DNA from: an uncultured Johnsonella sp.
Lineage (GTDB): Bacteria; Bacillota; Clostridia; Lachnospirales; Lachnospiraceae
Assembly: GCA_900766185.1 (NCBI GenBank)
Contig: CAAFUL010000009.1
Span: forward strand, 1-38,720
DNA length: 38,720 nucleotides
Direction: 5' to 3'
A model generated the notes under the pieces. It had not been told where the DNA came from and searched no databases. It worked only from the letters and a program-made list of their open reading frames with translations. The translations under genes were made by a program, and so were the position numbers. How positions within the stretch are numbered: position 1 is the first letter of the stretch; each line of letters starts with the position of its first letter. This document shows positions 1 to 10,100 of this stretch, piece by piece.

Positions 1-134
1 ATTGCCGGAACACCTTTTTCCTTTGTGCCGTTACATTTTTTCAAAAGTTTACCTAATTGGTATTTTGCAAAAAACTTTTTTATATAATCAATTAAGGCTA
101 CCTCATCAGTACTGTTTTGTGTTATAATGGACAT
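1..134 (-). CDS. Transposase, N-terminal part (runs off the left edge)
   Basis: The minus strand reads from an ATG at 134-132 into an open frame that continues past the window edge, beginning MSIITQNSTDEVALIDYIKK. An AGGAG ribosome binding site lies at 148-144, nine bases upstream. The start resembles the N-terminus of IS4-type DDE transposases common in Clostridia; this family assignment is from memory of similar proteins. No catalytic residue is in the window, so integrity cannot be judged. The element's end probably lies between about 165 and 260, but I could not define its inverted repeat. Confidence 0.6.
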   Translation of the reverse strand, partial: MSIITQNSTDEVALIDYIKKFFAKYQLGKLLKKCNGTKEKGVPA

Positions 135-223
135 GGCATAAATCTCCTTTGTTAGAATTTTTTTTCTGTTAACTATATTATAGCAAAGATTTAGATTTCT
201 GCCTTTTTTTATTGGCTGAAATA

Positions 224-258
224 TTGAATTTTCAATGTGCGTTACACCTTAAAGGTGT
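224..258. repeat. Two short palindromes upstream of the transposase
   Basis: ATTGAATTTTCAAT lies at 224-237, and ACACCTT/AAGGTGT with a one-base centre lies at 244-258. They sit between the transposase start and the glutathione peroxidase promoter. They may belong to the end of the insertion sequence or act as a weak hairpin. No T-run follows, so a terminator is not supported. Confidence 0.3.
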
Positions 259-284
259 GGGAAGTTTGAGTATTTATATATAGG

Positions 285-304
285 CTACCTGAACTGTAAC
301 GATT
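285..304. repeat. Dispersed repeat, tail fragment
   Basis: CTACCTGAACTGTAACGATT matches the end of the structured repeat at 23309-23475 with two or three differences; only the tail is present here, upstream of the glutathione peroxidase promoter. Confidence 0.5.
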
Positions 305-341
305 TAGTGTCAATGTGATATATTAATGTTAATTATATAGA

Positions 342-370
342 TTGACTTGAAGTTGATTATAGCTTAGTAT
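342..370 (+). promoter_or_regulatory. Candidate sigma-A promoter for glutathione peroxidase
   Basis: TTGACT at 342-347 and TAGTAT at 365-370 are separated by exactly 17 bases. This would give a leader of roughly 140 nucleotides before the gene at 515. It is a match by eye only. Confidence 0.4.
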
Positions 371-514
371 GTAGTTGTAAATCTCTTTAAGATCATTATT
401 CAATTTAATGATGATTGTTAAAAAATAAAATGAAAATAATCGTATAACTTTGAGGCGACTTAGATAAATAAGTACGGAATAAGTGATGATTTCAAAAAGA
501 AAGGAGAATAAGTA

Positions 515-1054
515 ATGATCTACGATTTTACTATCACAACAGGAAACGGAGAAGAACTTAGACTTTCCGATTATAAGGGGAAAGTTATTTTGATTGTCAA
601 TACGGCGACAGAATGCGGTTTTACACCACAGTATGCTCCGATGGAAAAACTTTATGAGGATTATCATGATAAGGGGCTTGAGATCCTTGATATCCCATGT
701 AACCAGTTTGGAGGACAGGCACCGGGTACGGATAAAGAAATTCATGAATTTTGTACACTGCATTTCAATACAACCTTCCCACAGATGAAGAAGGCGGATG
801 TAAACGGAACAAATGAACTTCCGCTCTATACTTATCTTAAGTCTAAAAAAGGATTTGAAGGTTTAGACGAGCACCCATTAAGATCCGTACTTGAAGATAT
901 GTTTAACAAGGCTGATCCTGACTGGGCTAAAAAGCCTGATATCAAGTGGAATTTCACTAAATTTGTTGTTGACCGTGAAGGAAAAGTAGTTGCACGCTTT
1001 GAGCCTACTGCCGATATCGAAAAGGTTGAAGCTTGCATAAAGGAATTGATTTAG
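515..1054 (+). CDS. Glutathione peroxidase family thiol peroxidase
   Basis: This 179-residue protein reduces hydroperoxides using thiols; in anaerobic Firmicutes such enzymes usually draw electrons from thioredoxin rather than glutathione (family knowledge). The sequence shows the peroxidatic cysteine in NTATECGF (Cys34), the conserved CNQFGGQ (catalytic Gln68) and the WNFTKF block with the conserved Trp and Asn. It is a Cys form, not a selenocysteine form. The length fits the family. AGGAG lies just before the ATG. It is monocistronic: a promoter candidate lies upstream and a terminator about 150 bases downstream. The role is probably peroxide defence in the cytoplasm. Confidence 0.93.
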   Translation: MIYDFTITTGNGEELRLSDYKGKVILIVNTATECGFTPQYAPMEKLYEDYHDKGLEILDIPCNQFGGQAPGTDKEIHEFCTLHFNTTFPQMKKADVNGTNELPLYTYLKSKKGFEGLDEHPLRSVLEDMFNKADPDWAKKPDIKWNFTKFVVDREGKVVARFEPTADIEKVEACIKELI

Positions 1055-1202
1055 TTAAGAAGAATTCAGGTGAAAATGACATTGATACCACCTGTGTAAT
1101 ACAGGATAGCATCAGTGTTCTTTGTATAATTTATAAATATATTAACTATACATTATTGAGCTTATACTAAATCAACTAAAAACATAAAATATATGCTAAA
1201 AT

Positions 1203-1234
1203 AAAAGGGCGATTCCGTATGGGATTGCCCTTTT
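1203..1234 (+). terminator. Rho-independent terminator after glutathione peroxidase
   Basis: AAAAGGGCGATTCC and GGGATTGCCCTTTT form a 14-base stem with one G-T pair around a four-base loop, ending in a T-run. It separates the peroxidase gene from the SWIM-led cluster. Confidence 0.8.
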
Positions 1235-1313
1235 AACTATAATTTATAAATATTATATATTCACAAAAATACAATCACATATATGAACATACACAGTATT
1301 ATGGGAGATATTA

Positions 1314-2657
1314 ATGAGAGAATTTAAAACCGCATCAATCCTTTTTGACGGCAATTTAGCCTTATCCATAGCACCGGCTCTTACACCAAGCGGCATAGAG
1401 GATAATCCGTTATTTTTTAATGGAGAAATCATAGATCCTGTAATTATTTCAGGAGGGCTTTTGGTACTTGCGGATATTGTAAGTACAAGATATTTTAAGT
1501 ATGTACCGGTAGACCAAAGAGATCCTATTCTTTCTGCACAGGGGGATAGATTAAGAGCCGAATGTTTTTCCGCCTGTAACGGTGTTTATGCAAGGCTCGA
1601 TGTATTTCAAAGTGCCTTGGACGGTGAGATACTGTATGGTACTACCAATGTAGATATCGGAGCTGATTTAAGAAGATCCCTGTTTAATATAAAAAAAGAA
1701 GACAGATTAAAGTTTAGAATCGGAGATGAGGGCTGGAAAGTATTTAACAGTAAGAAGCTTGATGATAAAACTACATTGACAGATATACTGATACAACGCC
1801 CTGTGAAAATGCCGGACAGGTGGATCAGAGCACTTGGAAACTGTGCAATACTCCATAAAAATATGAAATATAAATTCCATGTTGAGGGAATGCAGGCAAA
1901 GGCATTTATCGCAATGCTGCCGCCTGCAACCGGAAAGGAAAGATCCGGCTGGCTTACACCCACTAAAACCGCTGTGATGTTAAAGCAAAGAGAAGAAAAA
2001 AATAGCGTCTATATTAGCGGACTTCACAGACTGAGTGCACTTAAGCGTATAATGAGTTATGTAGATGCAGTATACTTTTACGCTCCCAAAAACGCCGAGT
2101 CCGGGCAGATGATGCTTGAAGTATGTATGAGCGGAGCAAGTATTATCCTTAGTTTGACAGCAAAAAGTTATGAGGGTTATTCGGGTGAGGGGGCATTGCT
2201 TGACTCGCTTTCGGACTTAAAAATATTAGAATATGCTGACAGAATTGATGATATATTAAACTTTGAGTCAAGACTTGACCTTGATGTAATGTCAAAATCC
2301 ATGGGAATGATAAAGAAAGATATGAATGCTGCCATAGAACTGCTCGCAGTTTCAGGAAAGCTCGGTTTTGATGTTAAAGAGAGAGCATTTTTCCACAGGG
2401 AACTGCCGGATGATCCCGATAGAGTCTTAAAGGATAATCCAAGACTCGTGGGTGCAAGAAAACTTATGCAAGAAACTTCGTATGTAGAAGACGATGTATG
2501 GCATGTAAAATCAGGTGATACAATATACAGAGTTATTTATCCTACTGATATGAGAGTGGAAAATGCAAAATGTACCTGCCCATGGTATCTGAAACATCAA
2601 AACAGCAGAGGACCATGTAAACATATTTTGGCAGTTAAATTAAAAAAAGAAGTATAG
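1314..2657 (+). CDS. SWIM zinc-finger protein (first gene of the accessory cluster)
   Basis: The product is 447 residues. The C-terminus carries a SWIM-type zinc finger: Cys420-x-Cys422, then Cys435-x-His437 (CTC and CKH). SWIM domains bind nucleic acids or proteins and occur in bacterial SNF2/helicase-linked and MoxR-linked conflict loci (family knowledge). The rest has no motif I recognise. A GGGAG ribosome binding site precedes the ATG, and the preceding terminator marks it as a transcription start. The large helical-repeat gene follows after 57 bases, so the two are probably co-transcribed. In other bacteria SWIM proteins often neighbour DUF6493-like proteins, which fits the next gene. 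I infer a recognition or scaffold role. Confidence 0.75.
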   Translation: MREFKTASILFDGNLALSIAPALTPSGIEDNPLFFNGEIIDPVIISGGLLVLADIVSTRYFKYVPVDQRDPILSAQGDRLRAECFSACNGVYARLDVFQSALDGEILYGTTNVDIGADLRRSLFNIKKEDRLKFRIGDEGWKVFNSKKLDDKTTLTDILIQRPVKMPDRWIRALGNCAILHKNMKYKFHVEGMQAKAFIAMLPPATGKERSGWLTPTKTAVMLKQREEKNSVYISGLHRLSALKRIMSYVDAVYFYAPKNAESGQMMLEVCMSGASIILSLTAKSYEGYSGEGALLDSLSDLKILEYADRIDDILNFESRLDLDVMSKSMGMIKKDMNAAIELLAVSGKLGFDVKERAFFHRELPDDPDRVLKDNPRLVGARKLMQETSYVEDDVWHVKSGDTIYRVIYPTDMRVENAKCTCPWYLKHQNSRGPCKHILAVKLKKEV

Positions 2658-2714
2658 TGTAAAAATACATTTTCATTACTAATTATTGTCATTAAGCGGC
2701 GAATGGAGGTTAGT

Positions 2715-2912
2715 ATGGCAAGTAAACTTGAAAAAGCGGTTGAAATTTATCGTTCTCTTTGATATGAGGAAACAGATTTTGAAGATATTTTAACCCTTGG
2801 TATAGGAAATAAGGAAGAACAAAAAATTGCAAAAGAGGGACTTAAATCCGGCGAATGGGCACAGGTTAAACAATTATCGGAAAATAGCTACGGTTTTGTA
2901 CCTATTGTAGAT
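2715..2912 (+). pseudogene. Interrupted 5' end of the helical-repeat gene (in-frame TGA at codon 16)
   Basis: ATG at 2715 has an excellent GGAGG at 2706-2710 and opens a frame reading MASKLEKAVEIYRSL, then TGA at 2760-2762. It continues in the same frame with ordinary protein-like sequence (YEETDFEDILTLG and on) straight into the long frame listed from 2913. The region 2913 onward has no ribosome binding site of its own. This is the authentic gene start carrying a nonsense codon, a sequencing error, or a readthrough site. TGG to TGA (Trp) is the simplest single change. Confidence 0.75.
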
Positions 2913-5900
2913 GTGGATTTAGGTAAACTTGCAATCTTTGCTATTCGTGTAGGAGTAGACGCCAAGCGTGCGGCAAATCTTTTAAGAGGAGGCAGTGAGG
3001 TTGCTATGGGGGCTATTGAGGCTCGTGGCAAAAACTATGCCATGGATTTTATTAAAGCTGCCTGCACTTCAAACAGGAGAATATGGGAGCATTCCCTGTC
3101 AGTTCTTGGTATGTTGGCAGTAAAACTGGTACATCAAATGGAACTTGAAATTCCTGAATCCGCAGAGTATATGAAGGACTGGGCAGCAGTTGCGGCAGGG
3201 GTTTTAAAGCCTAAAAGAAAAGATAGAAATATTGATGAGAACTTTGTAATTGAAAAAGAGGAGATTGTAAGAAGATTTATTGAACATATCGAGGTAGGGA
3301 TTTCTGTAAATGTGCCTGCAACCGGACCTTTCTCAAAAGTACTGATTTGGGGTGTAGAGAACAATGTGCTTACAAAAGAAGAAAGCATCGATCAGGTATT
3401 TTATGCACTAAATATTGCACAAAGACCGGGAGACAGAAAAGAGCTTGTAAATGTTTTGGAGCAAATAAGACTTACAGATAATGATATAAAATCAAGAGCA
3501 GAAACAATCATTCCGCTATTGGGACTTGGAGAGAGTGCTTTACTTGAGAGGTTTGCACCGGTACTTATAGAGAGTGCTTCCAAAGATTTGCTATACCAGG
3601 TTCTTATTGCCTGCAGTTTTGCAAAGGTTAAGAAAATCAAAAAAATAATTTTAACTGCTGCTTTAAAAAGGGAAAGACCTAAGTCTGTAAAAGAATACGA
3701 AGAGTGGCTCTTACTGTATAAGCAGGATGAGGATAAGAGTATATCAAAACTTGCAAAAACCATTGAAAAGGCTTGGGGCTTGGAGATTGAAAAAGATGAT
3801 GTGAAAGAAGAAGTACAGGGGCTTTGGAGAAAAACACCGAAGCTTTGGGAAGTTCCTAAGTTTAAGCTTGGAGAAGTCTCGCCGGAGGCATTAACAGATT
3901 TACTGGCAGTGATTTCAGAAAGAAAGGAATGTGTTGAGGATATTACTTTTGAAAGATTTATTGCTATGGCAAATAACATTGCATACAAAAATCCTGATGA
4001 GGCCAAAATGAGTCTGGCAGGAATTTCTGCTAATGACTCAAGCATCATCCGGATACTTGGCAGATGGGCAAAAAATGTTGAAAATAATATATGTCCGGAC
4101 AGTATAAGAAAGGTATGGAACGGCGAAAATGAAGCTGTAAAACTTGTGTATGGAGAACTTTTATATACAAGGAGTGCTGTTTTATTTGCCTCTATAGATA
4201 AATTCCCCTGCCTGCTAAGCACTCCAAGCTATGAAGATTTAAGTATAAGTTTAGATGATTTGTTTGCTCGTCTCTTAATATATAAAAATAAAAACTTATC
4301 GTATGTTTCGGAGCCGGATCTGCAGCTTGCACTTACAAGACTTGATATGGATTTGATTACAAAAAAGGATGTAAAAGGGTATGTGGAAAAGCTAAGTGGT
4401 ATAAATTTGAAGATATTGCTTCCCTCAGGTGAATTTTTGCAGGACGAAGGGGGAAATGATGTTTTAGCCGCTAAAATAACTGCCGACTATTTAACAGATC
4501 CTTATACAGAGCCGGAGTTTACACCCGGAAAAACCCCATATTGGAAGATAGAACTAGATATGCCAAAAAGCCTTAAAGCATTACCGAACAGACTTTCATA
4601 TAGCCATGATTTTATGTTTTCAATATTTCCGACTTGGGGAGATTATGCCCTTACAGCAGTTCATAGAGATTATGAAGTTTACCATGGACAGGGGCTTATC
4701 TTAAGGCAGGTAGCCAGAAGAAGAAAGCCTGTTACAAAAGGTGCGCTGATGAACTGGCTTGCCATAGGCGCTAATCTAAGTGATGAGAATACAGAAGATG
4801 TTATTACAGCAACTTATAAAGCCTGGGAAAGAGGACTGCTGCTACCGGGAATTGCAGATATTTCCTATTTGGATTGGAGCGGTGGCACTCCTTCAAATTT
4901 GGCAAGTATGGCTCTTTCTATGGATAGTATGGCAAAAGACGGTATGCTAAGTCTTGTTTGGGAAGCAGCCTGTGATACACTAAAGGTATCACTTGAGGCT
5001 CCGAGAATGTTAGCAGGCACTGCGGAAGTTGTAAAGCTTTTAAGAGATTATTTGGATGAGGTTATTTTTGCAGTGGAAAATAAGCTTGCTCCCAAAAGTG
5101 TACTTAAAATGGAAGCAGTAAAAAAGCTTGCAGCCAAATCAGGGTCTTCAAAGGCAGTAGGCTATGCAAAGGAAATAGTGAATAAATTAAACTCCTTTAA
5201 TATGGAGATTATAAAAGATACGGAAAAAAGTGAGAAAGAATCGCAGGTTAAAGACTCTCCAAATGATTTTGAAGAGCTTTGGCTAAGACTGCCTGAACCT
5301 AAAAAACTTCTTAATGATAATGTATCAATGAGTGTAAAAGCCATTGAATTAAGAAAAAGTGAAAAAGTTTTTCAATTTAATTTAAAGCTGCCTGATGTAG
5401 AGATTTATGAATATCAGGTTACAGTAGCCAGATGGATATATGGACTTAGAAATGAGGGTCAGGTTTCGGCATTTGAGGCTGATAATAAGGGTGAAATTAT
5501 AAATGAAGACGAAAAGGCGGTATGGCTTCATTACGACAATTCAAAAAAGAAGATTGTAGTAAGCAGGTTCAGAAATTGGAGGAATGAAGAAAACGGTCCC
5601 TTAAAAGGAGAACCTGCTCCATATTCAAAGGCGCTTCTTACTATTGCAGTGGCACTTTTAGCTCAGGACGGAGAAAGCATTTACGGTGCAAAGAGCCTTT
5701 TTAAGCAATTGGTAGACTCAGGTGATCTATCAACTGATGTACTGCGGGATATTACAAGAGAGCTTCTATTACACGAAGAGATAAGTCCCGCAAAACTGGT
5801 GCGAATAGTTGAAAAGGAAAGAGAATTTTTAAGTATATGCTATGTTATGCTCAGTGAGTGTATCAAATATGCAGGAGAAAAGAATGTGGAAAATAATAAG

Positions 5901-6113
5901 CCTCCGGTATGGATAAATCGTATTTTAGATATTTGTATTTATTATGCCGACTATTTAAGGGAGGCGGCAAAGAGAGGATTGATTCCCGAAGAAGATGCAA
6001 AATGGCAGGGGCTTTTAGAAATAGCCAAAAGCAGTTCCAAGTCTGCTGCGATAAAAAAGGCAAGGAATTTGGTGGAAAAATTGGATATAATAGACCAGAA
6101 GAGCAAGGTGTAG
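2913..6113 (+). CDS. Large helical-repeat protein, DUF6493-like, probably missing its native start
   Basis: The frame encodes 1,066 residues from a GTG at 2913, or about 1,132 from the true ATG at 2715 if the TGA at 2760 is bridged. It is rich in Leu, Ala, Lys and Glu, with many short amphipathic helices suggestive of HEAT/ARM-like repeats; there is no signal peptide, membrane segment or catalytic motif. The resemblance to the DUF6493 family found beside SWIM proteins is from memory and moderate. The neighbour order (SWIM gene 57 bases upstream) supports a SWIM-partner scaffold. Base composition is like the SWIM and helicase genes and unlike the next two. If the TGA is real, only reinitiation at a poor GTG could make protein. 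Confidence 0.6.
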   Translation: MDLGKLAIFAIRVGVDAKRAANLLRGGSEVAMGAIEARGKNYAMDFIKAACTSNRRIWEHSLSVLGMLAVKLVHQMELEIPESAEYMKDWAAVAAGVLKPKRKDRNIDENFVIEKEEIVRRFIEHIEVGISVNVPATGPFSKVLIWGVENNVLTKEESIDQVFYALNIAQRPGDRKELVNVLEQIRLTDNDIKSRAETIIPLLGLGESALLERFAPVLIESASKDLLYQVLIACSFAKVKKIKKIILTAALKRERPKSVKEYEEWLLLYKQDEDKSISKLAKTIEKAWGLEIEKDDVKEEVQGLWRKTPKLWEVPKFKLGEVSPEALTDLLAVISERKECVEDITFERFIAMANNIAYKNPDEAKMSLAGISANDSSIIRILGRWAKNVENNICPDSIRKVWNGENEAVKLVYGELLYTRSAVLFASIDKFPCLLSTPSYEDLSISLDDLFARLLIYKNKNLSYVSEPDLQLALTRLDMDLITKKDVKGYVEKLSGINLKILLPSGEFLQDEGGNDVLAAKITADYLTDPYTEPEFTPGKTPYWKIELDMPKSLKALPNRLSYSHDFMFSIFPTWGDYALTAVHRDYEVYHGQGLILRQVARRRKPVTKGALMNWLAIGANLSDENTEDVITATYKAWERGLLLPGIADISYLDWSGGTPSNLASMALSMDSMAKDGMLSLVWEAACDTLKVSLEAPRMLAGTAEVVKLLRDYLDEVIFAVENKLAPKSVLKMEAVKKLAAKSGSSKAVGYAKEIVNKLNSFNMEIIKDTEKSEKESQVKDSPNDFEELWLRLPEPKKLLNDNVSMSVKAIELRKSEKVFQFNLKLPDVEIYEYQVTVARWIYGLRNEGQVSAFEADNKGEIINEDEKAVWLHYDNSKKKIVVSRFRNWRNEENGPLKGEPAPYSKALLTIAVALLAQDGESIYGAKSLFKQLVDSGDLSTDVLRDITRELLLHEEISPAKLVRIVEKEREFLSICYVMLSECIKYAGEKNVENNKPPVWINRILDICIYYADYLREAAKRGLIPEEDAKWQGLLEIAKSSSKSAAIKKARNLVEKLDIIDQKSKV

Positions 6114-6208
6114 CAAGCGGAATTGTTCTAAAATATATTTTATACTCAAAGATGAGATAAGTTGATTTGGTAATTGAAACATAGTTATAGATTAGGAGAG
6201 TATTATTT

Positions 6209-7090
6209 ATGGCGATTGTTATAAAAACTTATAATGTTGGTAAGGCGGATTGTATTTTGATAGATGTAGACGGCTTTTTACTTTTAGTAGACGGGGGATA
6301 TGCATGTACTATGTCTGATATAATAAAAAGTAATGACTTGGACGATTTGGATGGAATTATTTTAACGCATATAGATAGTGATCATATATCAGGAATATTA
6401 AAATTAATAGAAGACGATTTATTTAGAAAAAAATTATCGAAGAAAGATAATTTCTTTGTTGTTTTTAATGAATATGTTGACTCTTCAACAATTAGTTATG
6501 AACAAGGCATTCGACTAAAACAATGTATAGAAAAATATCCTAATATAAAATTGATAAATATATACTCAAAAAATCATGAAATGAATATAAAAGACAAGAG
6601 TGTTATTTTTAAATGTGTTGAAAATAATATTGAATGTATAGATACAGATAGTGATAGTATTGTTATTGAATTTATCTCTCCAACAAAAGAGATTTTGAGA
6701 AAATTTATGAAAAACTGGAAAAGTGAAAAAAAAGATGCTGAGATTACAAATAAGTCATCAATTGTTTTTTTATTGTCATATCAAAATAAAAATATTTTAA
6801 TGACAGGAGATTCCTACACTAGTGTTTTTCAGAAAAGATTATTTGGGTTAAGGAAAATAGATGCAGTTAAATTACCACATCATGGTTCTAAAAACGGTAA
6901 CAATGCTGAAATTTTACAATTAATAGATAGGTATAAGTGTAGAAAGGTTATAGTTTCGACAAACGAAGGAGATAAAGAGCTAGATAAGAAACTTATGGCA
7001 GATATAGAAGAGAGGATTGGGAAAGATAATGTGGTATACAGTTATAATACAGATCGGGTTGATAAAAATAATCCAGGAATAACTTTATAG
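6209..7090 (+). CDS. ComEC-like metallo-beta-lactamase-fold hydrolase
   Basis: This 293-residue soluble protein has an MBL-fold metal site: LTHIDSDH (His54, Asp56, Asp58, His59; Asp replaces the usual second His, as is frequent in the ComEC-like branch), GDS (Asp201) and PHHGS (His224, His225). It lacks the ComEC membrane channel. MBL proteins of this branch hydrolyse phosphodiesters or act on nucleotides; the substrate here is unknown. AGGAG precedes the ATG. The next gene starts within six to twelve bases of its stop, so the two are translationally linked. The gene is markedly AT-rich relative to the SWIM gene before it and the helicase trio after it, suggesting separate acquisition. Pairing with a trypsin-like protease matches MBL-protease conflict modules described in comparative genomics. 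Confidence 0.85.
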   Translation: MAIVIKTYNVGKADCILIDVDGFLLLVDGGYACTMSDIIKSNDLDDLDGIILTHIDSDHISGILKLIEDDLFRKKLSKKDNFFVVFNEYVDSSTISYEQGIRLKQCIEKYPNIKLINIYSKNHEMNIKDKSVIFKCVENNIECIDTDSDSIVIEFISPTKEILRKFMKNWKSEKKDAEITNKSSIVFLLSYQNKNILMTGDSYTSVFQKRLFGLRKIDAVKLPHHGSKNGNNAEILQLIDRYKCRKVIVSTNEGDKELDKKLMADIEERIGKDNVVYSYNTDRVDKNNPGITL

Positions 7091-7101
7091 GGGGAATGAA
7101 A

Positions 7102-10100
7102 ATGCAAATAGTCAAGATATCAACATTTAAAGGTCAATGTTCTGGAATAATCATTTCTTGTAATAATGCTAGAGAAGAAAAGCATAATTATTACCTAATA
7201 ATTACAGTAGCCCATTTATGTAAAGATTTATTTGAGAAGATAGAGGAGAAAAAAGAGCAAAAAAACATTAAGAATTATATATGTTTTGATATCTTAAATA
7301 CAGAAAAAAATCTTATTAGTGAAAAGGATTATGAAATTGAAGATTATTTTGTTTCAGAATCTCTTTTAAATGAAGATGATATATTGTGTTTTTTTGTAAA
7401 AATCAAAGACTTACATCATATTGACGGGGAAGTAATGGTTAGTGATAGTGGCAGTTTGGGCGATGTGATGACAGAAGGGTTTCCTAATATCAGTAATAGT
7501 CAGATGATTGATTTAAAAGGTACTGTTTGTAAAAAAACAGATGAAATAAATCATATTTATTCATATAGAATATCGGATGATTACCATTATTATGGAACTA
7601 TATCAGATTTGATAGTCATGGAAGGACTTTCCGGTGCACCAGTGTTAACTGAAAATAATAGGCTCTTGGGAATAAACCAATCTATCCCATATTTTTCAAA
7701 TGGCGAAAATCCTTTTAAGATTGTAAATTATATGGATATTAATCATATATTTGATTTTTTAAGAGAGAATAGCTGTATTGTATATTCACTTATTGATAAT
7801 GTTCTTAAACTTAAATGGATTAAAACTAAGAATGAAAATAATAAAAAAAATATATCTGCCATGGTCATTGGAGGCTCCGGAGCCGGTAAATCCTCATTTA
7901 TTTCTCAATTTATTTACGATAATGAGATAATAGATTCAAGTGGTGATGGGCAAACCACTCGTTCAGATGTCATATACAATTTGAGTGTAAGGAACAATGG
8001 ACGGAGTGCACAAGTATTTTTTCTGAATGATAGTAATGGGGAAAGTAAAGATGAAAACAGAAGTTTTCCTTTGAAATGTTTTAATAATATAAAATTAGAA
8101 TTGATTGTTTTTATTTTCAAATACAGATACCATATCCCTGAATATGATATTTTTAATGATAATTATGTGTATTTTAAAAGAATATATAATTTTTTTGATA
8201 TGATTAAACAAAAGGAAGAATTACTAAAAAAAGACATTGAAAAAACATTGAAAGAATTCAATGACTTTATTTTAGATAATTTCGAAAAAGATAATAATGA
8301 GTTATATGAAAGATATATAGATATTTTTGTACTATTGGATAAAATAAAGGAAAAAATAAAGCCACAAATTTTTAGAATAATAATTAATAACAAACTTATA
8401 ATAGATTTATTAGATCAACATGAATTTGCAAAAATAATACCAGATAAAGATGAAAGATGCATGAATGATTTTGATGATAGTGGGAAAATAGATGATGATT
8501 TCAATGAATTACTGAATAAAATATACGATTACTTGAGGCACAATATTGGTCGTTATGAACAGATTTTTGGGAAAAAGTCAAAAAAAACAATTGAAAAATA
8601 TAATTTAACTAATGAGCAGTATTGTAAAGAACTTAATAAAATATTATTTTATCAAAATGGTAATTTTGAAATAGATGAGTTTAAATTTTTATACAGAAAA
8701 AATAAAGAGATTAATCCAGCCTATATTTCAAAATTAGAATTGACACATATCAAAAAAATAATACTAGAGGACAAAAGTAATACAAGAAAAGAATTTAACT
8801 CTATAGAAGAGAATATAAAAAATACATACAAGAATATTTATAATGAAATTCAAATTAGGTTGGTAGAATATTTTAAAAGAAATAGTTGTTTGGGGATATC
8901 TATTAATAAGCATGGAAATGTAGATAAGATTAGCTCAATTAAGTTTGACTTTAACTATTTAACATATGAGGGCATAGATTTGTTAAAGTATTGCCTGAAG
9001 GTTAATGATATTAGTGAAAATAGGAAAAAATCTTTAACTGCAATAATAGACAAGGTAGAGATTAATAGTATGTTATCTAATGATTACGCTTATTTAGCCG
9101 ACGAATTAGGTTTAGAAAGTATTATTTTTCATGATACCAGAGGGCTTGACCATATAGAGAAAGGGGTGGATAAGAAGACACAGTTAAGGAATTATCTTAC
9201 GAATATAGAAGAAGGCAGTTCTATGAAAGAAAGAATAGACTCAGTTTTTTATATTAAAAAATTAGATTCAGGTAGACCTACAGAACTTGAAAATACAATT
9301 CCGTTCATTTATGACATCATACCTAATGTTCCAATCTTTTGTGTATTTACAGGAATTGACATTTTGGGATACAAGAAAAATAGTATAATTGATTGGTATA
9401 AAGATAAAGATATACGCCCTAATTCAGTTAAATATTTATTTTCAAAAGATATAAATAAAGTTTTTGAAAAACTATCTTGTAGTGAAAACAGAAAGAACAG
9501 TGTAAAAGAATGTCTACAAAAAAATATTGGAGCATTTTGTGCAATAGATAACTATAGTAGTAATTTATTTAGTATTAAAAAAATAATAAAATCTATTTTG
9601 ATGAAGGAAGTTGGTAGTATTGATATAGTAGAACAAACTGCATTAATAGATAAACTAAATGATGATAAGGTGAATAAGGAAGTAAAAAGGCTGTTATTCA
9701 TATTTTTTAGTAAATGCGTGGTAAATTGGAAATATGCTCATTGGAGAACTGTAAGTTCAAATGCTATAAGAATACATAAAAAAGAAGTTTTGGGATATTG
9801 GGGAACATATAGACATCGTTGGGACTTGATTTTTAATGATACATATACCGATGTGTTTAAAGACATCAAATATACCTCAAGTTTTTACAAATTGTTTGAG
9901 AACAATAGTGGTGAAATTGAACAAGCTTTAATCAATATGAGAGAGAATTTTTTGGGAAAATCACAAGATATATGTTCTTATAGTGATAAGAATAAATTCA
10001 TTAAAATATTAAAGAAGCTATATAGAAACCGTGAGAATCATCCTTTTGATAACAAAGATATGCAATTTGGAAACTCAAGGGATTTTGAAGCTCAAAAATA

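Noticed and set aside
329..763. A 144-residue minus-strand frame across the glutathione peroxidase start
   Set aside because: It overlaps the well-supported peroxidase gene and its promoter and has low-complexity, shadow-like composition.
3401..4222. A 273-residue open frame on the minus strand
   Set aside because: It lies wholly opposite the helical-repeat gene, is Ser/Leu/Phe-rich in the way of a codon shadow, and has no ribosome binding site.
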